From contig SYIB01000057.1 of NCBI GenBank assembly GCA_005798965.1, positions 1 through 7,520 on the forward strand: a stretch of DNA of 7,520 nt, read 5' to 3'. How positions within the stretch are numbered: position 1 is the first letter of the stretch; each line of letters starts with the position of its first letter. The DNA is from Planctomycetia bacterium. Lineage in GTDB: Bacteria; Planctomycetota; Phycisphaerae; Phycisphaerales; SM1A02. The notes beneath the pieces were generated by a model. The model did not search any database. It was given only the letters and a program-made list of their open reading frames with translations, and was not told where the DNA came from. The translations under genes and the position numbers were made by a program. Below are positions 1-3,755 of the stretch, piece after piece.

Positions 1-146
1 CCCCATCGCGTGCAAGCGCAAGCAGCCCCCGCCGCAAGGCACCTGTGGTCCGCAGGATGGGGCGGGTCGCGTGCTCCGAGCTGTCCGGCAACGGCAGCCT
101 GAGAGAAATGATCGTCACCCGCAAGGGAACAGAATTCGGCTTATGA
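1..146 (+). CDS. 3' end of an unrecognised protein (5' truncated by window)
   Basis: The frame that starts at base 3 is open from the window edge to a TGA at 144-146, giving about 47 residues. The first half is rich in Pro, Ser, Ala, Arg and Lys. The second half reads like the end of a folded domain (CSELSGNGSLREMIVTRKG, then TEFGL), and its codons mostly end in G or C. A strong intrinsic terminator begins 13 bases after the stop, which supports a real gene end here. The other two plus frames are also open for part of this stretch, so the frame choice rests on codon pattern and the terminator. I do not recognise the family and propose no function. Confidence 0.4.
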   Translation, partial: PSRASASSPRRKAPVVRRMGRVACSELSGNGSLREMIVTRKGTEFGL

Positions 147-159
147 CCAGATCTGCGCC

Positions 160-185
160 GCATGGGCCAAGGCCCATGCACTTTT
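160..185 (+). terminator. Rho-independent terminator after the partial gene
   Basis: A perfect 9-base inverted repeat, GCATGGGCC / GGCCCATGC (160-168 and 171-179), is separated by AA, so in RNA it is an 8-bp stem with a CAAG tetraloop. It is followed by ACTTTTG, with the T run at 182-185. It lies 13 bases past the TGA at 144-146. The T run is short (four), so efficiency is uncertain, but stem strength and position fit well. Confidence 0.6.
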
Positions 186-320
186 GCGGGACCCCAGGGC
201 GGTGCGGATCAAGCGGTGGTGGCACGTCGCTCCTAAGTTTCCGCCTGAACAGAACTTGCACGGAATCATGACGTACGGTGACCAAACAAGGCCTGCTCCA
301 CCTACGCTCAGCCTTGCTTG

Positions 321-350
321 CGGACCACCACATGTTGTGGTAAGAGTCCG
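321..350. repeat. Composite hairpin
   Basis: An outer CGGAC/GTCCG stem (321-325 and 346-350) encloses an inner 6-bp ACCACA/TGTGGT stem with a TGT loop. They are joined by an asymmetric bulge (one base on the left, four on the right). No T run follows, so a terminator is unlikely. Function unknown. Confidence 0.4.
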
Positions 351-373
351 AGAATGACGCAACAGATGGGCTG

Positions 374-387
374 AAATCCGCAGATTT
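374..387. repeat. Short perfect hairpin
   Basis: AAATC, a CGCA loop, then GATTT. On its own this 5-bp stem could be chance. It is listed because it is one of several evenly spaced hairpins with short loops between 321 and 456. Confidence 0.25.
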
Positions 388-390
388 GTG

Positions 391-419
391 TTGAGTCGGG
401 TAGCCGACTCGGAAACAAT
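391..419 (+). promoter_or_regulatory. Possible sigma-70-type promoter for the DUF2617/UDG operon
   Basis: TTGAGT at 391-396 is 17 bases from AACAAT at 414-419, each matching four of six consensus positions. Transcription would start near 426, giving a leader of about 80 bases before the ATG at 507. It is the best -35/-10 pair I found upstream of this operon, but both boxes are weak and planctomycete promoters are poorly defined. Confidence 0.3.
393..410. promoter_or_regulatory. Palindrome inside the promoter, possible operator
   Basis: GAGTCGG, a GTAG spacer, then CCGACTC: a perfect 7-base dyad. It overlaps the proposed -35 box and most of the spacer, where a dimeric repressor would block polymerase. 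The half-site GAGTCG/CGACTC recurs with tighter spacing in the palindrome at 2355-2369. No known regulator can be named from the sequence. Confidence 0.3.
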
Positions 420-436
420 CCCTCCTCAATCCCTAA

Positions 437-456
437 GCGATCGGGCTTCCGATCGC
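437..456 (+). repeat. 8-bp hairpin in the operon leader
   Basis: GCGATCGG, a GCTT loop, then CCGATCGC: a perfect 8-bp GC-rich stem. If transcription starts near 426 it would lie near the 5' end of the mRNA, where it could stabilise the transcript or act as a control element. There is no T run, so it is not an ordinary terminator. Confidence 0.4.
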
Positions 457-506
457 AGGCCTCCCACGCGGGCGTCCAAACTCGGGCTGCACCTCAACGA
501 ACTCCC

Positions 507-1070
507 ATGAGCATTTCCCCCAAGACCAACAGCATCCAGACGTACACCTCGCTGCTCTATCGCAAGGCAATCCATCCTGAGTTCTTCGGGATCGAAGGCC
601 GCAACCGGATTGAGCACTGCGGCATGGAAGTGGAAGGGTGGGTCTTCAAGGGCGGCCATTGCGCGCGCTTCGCGTTCGGCAGCACCGTCCTCGTCGAGGC
701 CGTCGTCGAGCATCCGCAAACCATGCCTGAGCGCGGCCTGATGGCATCGCTGCTCTGCAATGGCGAGCGCGATCACGAGGAGCGCCTGTCGGACCACGCC
801 ATGTTCATGACCACGATCCAGACCGAGACGCTCAGCGAGCATCTCTATCTGGGCACCTACAAGGAAATGGTCGCCCACGCGCGTGAGAACGATTCGCTCG
901 CCAGCATGTGGACTGACGACGCCGGCAAGCCCAACCTCTCGCTGCTCGACATGCAGCGGCTGGGCAGCGAGCTGCACATCCAGGGTTACCACCTGCGTTC
1001 CGACTGCTCCATGGTGCTGCGCACGCAGTCCATGTTCCAGGTCGCGCTCAACGGCAAGAAGCTCGGCTGA
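507..1070 (+). CDS. DUF2617-like protein of unknown function
   Basis: A 187-residue cytosolic-looking protein with no signal peptide or membrane segment. The N-terminal LLYRKAIHPEFF (residues 16-27) and the C-terminal block NLSLLDMQRLGSELHIQGYH (143-162), then VLRTQSMF (170-177), resemble my recollection of planctomycete DUF2617 proteins, which have a HPELF-type start and end near KTQSLFE. That match is from memory, not a search. No catalytic motif is evident. The ATG at 507 is the only reasonable start: the frame is closed upstream by a TGA at 372-374 and no other ATG, GTG or TTG lies between. No Shine-Dalgarno is visible. The stop overlaps the next gene's ATG by one base (TGATG), so it is probably co-transcribed and translationally coupled with the uracil-DNA glycosylase. 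This suggests a link to nucleic-acid maintenance, but nothing in the protein shows it. Confidence 0.8.
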   Translation: MSISPKTNSIQTYTSLLYRKAIHPEFFGIEGRNRIEHCGMEVEGWVFKGGHCARFAFGSTVLVEAVVEHPQTMPERGLMASLLCNGERDHEERLSDHAMFMTTIQTETLSEHLYLGTYKEMVAHARENDSLASMWTDDAGKPNLSLLDMQRLGSELHIQGYHLRSDCSMVLRTQSMFQVALNGKKLG

Positions 1071-2047
1071 TGCTCGGATCCCGGCTCGCGGCGCAGCAGC
1101 GCGCCATGGACCGGGCCTTCGGCGTCGATCTGCTCGATCACGCGCGTTCGGTTGGTGCAGGATCGGCACCGGCTGCTCGTGAACACACCACGTCTGGTGC
1201 AGGCCCGGCCAACTCGTCGGCCCCGTCCGTCGTATCGCGCCCGCTTGCACCGCGCCCGGTCCACGCTCTTGTTGGTTCGGCGACCGCGAGCCCGGCACCC
1301 AAGCCTCGGCCGCTGGCCCCGCTCGGTGCAAACCCGGGGCCATCGATGGGGGGGCCGTCTGCAGCTCCATCCTCCTCGACCACACGCTCGGCGGCGGGGG
1401 GATCGACCGAGGCCGTCGGCATTGGTGGCACTGGTCGCCGACTCGACCTTGAGGGGGAGCGCTCGGCGCTGCTCGAAGCACTTCGTGATCGGCATGCCCG
1501 TGACTGCCCGCACTGCACCCGCGCGACCGGGCACACCAACCTCGTCTTCGGCGAGGGCTCGCCGAACGCTGACCTCGTCTTCGTGGGCGAAGCCCCGGGA
1601 GAGACCGAGGACCAGACCGGCCGGCCGTTCGTCGGCAAGGCGGGCCAGAAGCTCGATGAGATGATCGCGGCGATGAAGCTCCTTCGGGAGCAGGTCTACA
1701 TCGCCAACGTGCTCAAGAGCCGTCCGCCCAACAACCGTACGCCGCTCCAGACGGAAGTCGATGGTTGCGGTCCGTACCTCATCGAGCAACTCTGCATCCT
1801 TCGGCCGCGCGTGATCGTCACCCTTGGTGGGCCGGCCACCAAGCTCCTGCTGGCAACCGATGTGGGCATCACCCGATTGCGGGGTGCATGGGGCACCTGG
1901 CAGGCGCCATCCTGGACTGGCCTGGACCTCTCCATCCCGGTCATGCCGACGTACCACCCGGCTTACCTGCTGCGGAACTACACCGCGCAAACGCGGGGCG
2001 AGGTCTGGGCGGACCTCCAGGCCGTCATGGCAATAATCGGCTCCTGA
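1070..2047 (+). CDS. Uracil-DNA glycosylase, family 4 (Fe-S type), with N-terminal extension
   Basis: A 325-residue protein that should remove uracil from DNA as the first step of base excision repair. The catalytic domain runs from about residue 130 to 325. Motif 1 is GEAPGETEDQTGRPFVGKAG (173-192), and the second motif is YHPAYLLRN (295-303), holding the HPA of family 4. NVLKSRPPNNRTP (213-225) is the loop that normally carries a cluster cysteine. Fe-S ligands seen are C146 and C149 (CPHC) and C233 (GCGPYL). The fourth expected position, in the usual KCRPP motif, is Ser217. Family 4 enzymes are usually about 200-250 residues. The extra length here is an N-terminal tail: residues 1-25 look helical, and about 26-120 are Ala/Pro/Ser/Gly-rich and probably disordered. 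The ATG overlaps the upstream stop (TGATG), favouring coupled translation. A later start is possible, but the overlap supports this one. The family call is firm; activity depends on whether three cysteines hold the cluster. Confidence 0.93.
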   Translation: MLGSRLAAQQRAMDRAFGVDLLDHARSVGAGSAPAAREHTTSGAGPANSSAPSVVSRPLAPRPVHALVGSATASPAPKPRPLAPLGANPGPSMGGPSAAPSSSTTRSAAGGSTEAVGIGGTGRRLDLEGERSALLEALRDRHARDCPHCTRATGHTNLVFGEGSPNADLVFVGEAPGETEDQTGRPFVGKAGQKLDEMIAAMKLLREQVYIANVLKSRPPNNRTPLQTEVDGCGPYLIEQLCILRPRVIVTLGGPATKLLLATDVGITRLRGAWGTWQAPSWTGLDLSIPVMPTYHPAYLLRNYTAQTRGEVWADLQAVMAIIGS

Positions 2048-2235
2048 GGCCCGCGGGCGCTGGTACGTCCCAGAATGGTTGCCCAATTCCCTGTGCCTGA
2101 ACGGGTTGCGACGGATTTTTCACGTCAGCGCGGAACCGTTCGTCCGGTCGCTGCGGATAGACAGGCGGAGGGATGGAAAAGGGAGCGGCACCAGTCCTTG
2201 AGGGAGGACCGCCGCGTCGGGAGAAACAGTAGTTC

Positions 2236-2262
2236 GGGTCGTGTTCCTCAAGCTCACGACCC
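2236..2262. repeat. Inverted repeat (8-bp stem, 11-base loop)
   Basis: GGGTCGTG (2236-2243) and CACGACCC (2255-2262) form a perfect GC-rich stem. It is followed two bases later by a second hairpin. No T run adjoins it on the plus strand. Confidence 0.4.
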
Positions 2263-2264
2263 AT

Positions 2265-2284
2265 GGCTTGACGCCACTCAAGCC
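2265..2284. repeat. Inverted repeat (7-bp stem, 6-base loop)
   Basis: GGCTTGA (2265-2271) and TCAAGCC (2278-2284) around CGCCAC. It is followed by a run of C rather than T, so it is not a standard terminator. It forms a tandem pair with the hairpin at 2236-2262. Confidence 0.35.
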
Positions 2285-2290
2285 CCCCAC

Positions 2291-2336
2291 GAGGAGCCTG
2301 TCGATGCTTCGCGCTCGATCGGCTCTTTTCCTTTTT
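2291..2336 (+). terminator. Probable intrinsic terminator of the DUF2617/UDG transcript
   Basis: GAGCC (2294-2298) pairs with GGCTC (2321-2325). Inside it TCGA (2301-2304) pairs with TCGA (2315-2318) after a 2x2 mismatch. The outer stem can extend into the T run through G-U and A-U pairs. It is followed by TTTTCCTTTTTG, giving T runs at 2326-2329 and 2332-2336. It lies about 250 bases past the glycosylase stop, which is far, but no better candidate is nearer. Confidence 0.45.
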
Positions 2337-2354
2337 GCCGCGCCCGCAAGCGGT

Positions 2355-2369
2355 CGAGTCGACGACTCG
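2355..2369. repeat. 15-base odd palindrome
   Basis: CGAGTCG, A, CGACTCG: perfect arms of seven around one base. As RNA it cannot form a tight hairpin with a one-base loop, so a DNA-binding site is as likely as a structural role. The arms share GAGTCG/CGACTC with the dyad at 393-410. Confidence 0.3.
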
Positions 2370-2419
2370 CGCCGAGCGATGCCGCTCAGGCCCAGCTACC
2401 GCCAAGCTTCAGGTGCGCA

Positions 2420-3622
2420 TCACTCGCAGCAGGCGAGCACCGCGTGGCTGACGAGCATCTGCCGCTTGTCGTCGGTGACCTGACGGTAGTCGAGCAGTTC
2501 GAGGCCGCCCTCGCACGCCGCACGCATGGCCGTGAGCGCACCAGCGATCATCCAACGCTGGGCGTTGTCCTGCCGCAGTGCGTCGATGAGTTCCTTGCCG
2601 CCGCGATCTCCGCGGATGAACAGCGCCAGTAGTTCGCGGTCGCGCTTCTCGATCATGTCCTGGTGCGGCTCGTCGATGGGAGCAGGATCACCGAACTGCG
2701 CACCCACATGGCTCAGGTCGCCGCTGCAGACGATGAGGGTGCGCCCGCTCCACTCGCTCACGAGATCCGTGAGCGCGGAGCAGAACTCGGCATGGGACAC
2801 ACGCGCGCCGTCGTCGGAGAGGAGGGGATTCAGCGGGTTGGGCAGCAGTGCCGCAACGACCGGCACATCGCCGAGCACCGACTGCATCCACGGCAACTGC
2901 GACTGCACGGTTGCATCCGTGAAGAAGTCGAGTTCGTCCTTGAGCAGCCGATCTCCCAGCCGCGAGACGAGGCTGTCGATCGCTGCCGAATCTGGGCGCA
3001 CCACGCCCAGCGGCGTCTCGAAACCGTGGCGGCTCATGACGACGCCATCACCCAGGCCCGACAGGTTGCTGCCGATGATGACGACGCGCGCTGGCTTGGG
3101 GCCGCTGGCAATCGACTTCCACGCCATCGCGTACCCGCCTGCCGCCTGGGCATAGGCCATGCTCGGGACGACGAGGCCGGTGACGGGGGATTCAAGTTCG
3201 GGATCCTCGGCTTCGCTGAGCGCTCGCTCGAGGTTGGTCTTGGCCTCGGCCGCATCCTTGCCAGCCATGGCCGACGCGCCAATGGGGAAGTGACCAGCGG
3301 CCGCGACGCGTTCGAGCACTTGCTGCTCGAACCGCTCGGAGGTCGGTCCCCACAGCAGGCCGGATTCATCCAGCCGTTGCACGAGTTGCTGGAGGAACTC
3401 GACGGGGGCCTTCGTCTGTTCGGAGATCTCGTCGAGCGTCCGCTCGCCCTGGAAGAGGCCCAAGAGCGGGAACACCTGCGCCGGGATGACCAGCATCTGC
3501 TCGGTCATGGGGACCGGGTTGCGCAGCGCCACGACCTGCTGCCCTTGCTGATTTCCCGCGAGGGGCTGGAACGGGCGGATATGCGGACGTTGGAGGTGGT
3601 CCGGGGTGGCTGAGGCGCTCAT
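2420..3622 (-). CDS. Divergent MEMO-family (AmmeMemoRadiSam B-like) protein with N-terminal helical domain
   Basis: A 400-residue protein from the ATG at 3622. A longer open frame runs upstream to 3802, but it would overlap the divergent gene at 3756 and adds poor sequence. Residues about 40-105 look like a winged-helix or PqqD-like module (LLGLFQGERTLDEISEQ, residues 53-69). Residues about 106-400 resemble the MEMO fold: VAAAGHFP (106-113) for the usual AG.FYP, VVPSMAYAQAAGGY (151-164) for the PHAGY region, VIIGSNLSG (181-189), QSQLPWMQ (240-247) for EVQLPFL, and LIVCSGDLSHVG (296-307) for the SSDLSH motif. Most family active-site positions are replaced; only Asp302 and His305 remain. MEMO proteins are related to extradiol dioxygenases, and bacterial members often sit beside AMMECR1 and radical-SAM genes, absent here. 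The biochemical role is unknown and this copy may be non-catalytic. No Shine-Dalgarno is seen. An alternative is a distant LigB-type dioxygenase relative. Confidence 0.8.
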   Translation of the reverse strand: MSASATPDHLQRPHIRPFQPLAGNQQGQQVVALRNPVPMTEQMLVIPAQVFPLLGLFQGERTLDEISEQTKAPVEFLQQLVQRLDESGLLWGPTSERFEQQVLERVAAAGHFPIGASAMAGKDAAEAKTNLERALSEAEDPELESPVTGLVVPSMAYAQAAGGYAMAWKSIASGPKPARVVIIGSNLSGLGDGVVMSRHGFETPLGVVRPDSAAIDSLVSRLGDRLLKDELDFFTDATVQSQLPWMQSVLGDVPVVAALLPNPLNPLLSDDGARVSHAEFCSALTDLVSEWSGRTLIVCSGDLSHVGAQFGDPAPIDEPHQDMIEKRDRELLALFIRGDRGGKELIDALRQDNAQRWMIAGALTAMRAACEGGLELLDYRQVTDDKRQMLVSHAVLACCE

Positions 3623-3631
3623 GGGGGAGGG

Positions 3632-3637
3632 AGCATA
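3632..3637 (-). promoter_or_regulatory. Possible -10 element for the Memo-like gene
   Basis: On the minus strand TATGCT (3637 down to 3632) lies nine bases before the ATG at 3622, with no Shine-Dalgarno between. This would give a leaderless or nearly leaderless mRNA. I see no good -35 at 17 bases, so support is weak. Confidence 0.22.
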
Positions 3638-3658
3638 CTGCGCTCTTGTGCAATTCTC

Positions 3659-3687
3659 TTGAACTCGGTTCGTTCCATGCCGATAGT
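3659..3687 (+). promoter_or_regulatory. Possible sigma-70-type promoter for the DUF1573-ankyrin gene
   Basis: TTGAAC (3659-3664), 17 bases, then GATAGT (3682-3687); each box matches four of six consensus positions. The start would be near 3694, leaving a leader of about 60 bases. It lies in the 133-base divergent region shared with the Memo-like gene. Confidence 0.35.
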
Positions 3688-3743
3688 CAACGGTCGCCAT
3701 CTGCGTCCCGGACGGATACAGTTGTCGATTCCAACGAACGACC

Positions 3744-3748
3744 AGGAG
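3744..3748 (+). promoter_or_regulatory. Shine-Dalgarno site of the DUF1573-ankyrin gene
   Basis: AGGAG lies seven bases before the ATG at 3756. It is the clearest ribosome binding site in the window and fixes this start. The other plus-strand genes lack a comparable site. Confidence 0.75.
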
Positions 3749-3755
3749 ATTACCC

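Larger units (their letters stand above)
186..506. other. Gene-free leader region with several short hairpins
   Basis: No open frame here has convincing coding character; the ORFs on both strands are short and of low quality. The stretch has several inverted repeats: CAAGGC/GCCTTG at 287-292 and 311-316, the composite hairpin at 321-350, AAATC/GATTT at 374-387, the 7-bp palindrome at 393-410 and the 8-bp hairpin at 437-456. I do not recognise a riboswitch class, 6S RNA, SRP RNA, RNase P RNA or tRNA. It is either a promoter and leader region for the DUF2617/UDG operon or contains an unrecognised structured RNA. Confidence 0.4.
2048..2419. other. Gene-free region between convergent genes, rich in inverted repeats
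   Basis: Lies between the stop of the glycosylase (plus strand) and the stop of the Memo-like gene (minus strand). Open frames cross it on both strands but look like noise: biased composition, no recognisable domain, and those that extend run antisense into the Memo-like gene. It contains GCCCGCGGGC (2049-2058), a hairpin at 2236-2262, another at 2265-2284, a terminator-like structure at 2291-2336, a 15-base palindrome at 2355-2369 and GAGCG/CGCTC at 2374-2387. At 372 bases it is longer than needed for convergent termination. A small RNA is possible but not shown. Confidence 0.5.

Noticed and set aside
147..506. Considered as tRNA, 6S RNA, SRP RNA, RNase P RNA, tmRNA or a known riboswitch
   Set aside because: None of the conserved sequence signatures I looked for is present: no T-loop GTTCRA pattern, no SRP tetraloop motif and no RNase P core motif. 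The hairpins remain unexplained.
426..1481. Long minus-strand open frame across the DUF2617-like and UDG genes
   Set aside because: Antisense to two genes with clear family motifs. Its composition is that of complement-strand GC-rich codons.
2025..2405. A 126-residue minus-strand open frame in the convergent region
   Set aside because: It overlaps the end of the glycosylase gene and has no recognisable domain or ribosome site. It cannot be excluded, but the inverted repeats and the terminator in it favour non-coding sequence.
2241..2483. An 80-residue plus-strand open frame with a weakly hydrophobic segment, considered as a small secreted protein
   Set aside because: It contains the terminator-like hairpin and its T runs at 2291-2336 and then runs antisense into the Memo-like gene. 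There is no ribosome site.
2663..3613. A 316-residue plus-strand open frame
   Set aside because: Antisense to the Memo-like gene, whose QLP and DLSH motifs and domain layout are convincing. The plus-strand product has only biased composition.
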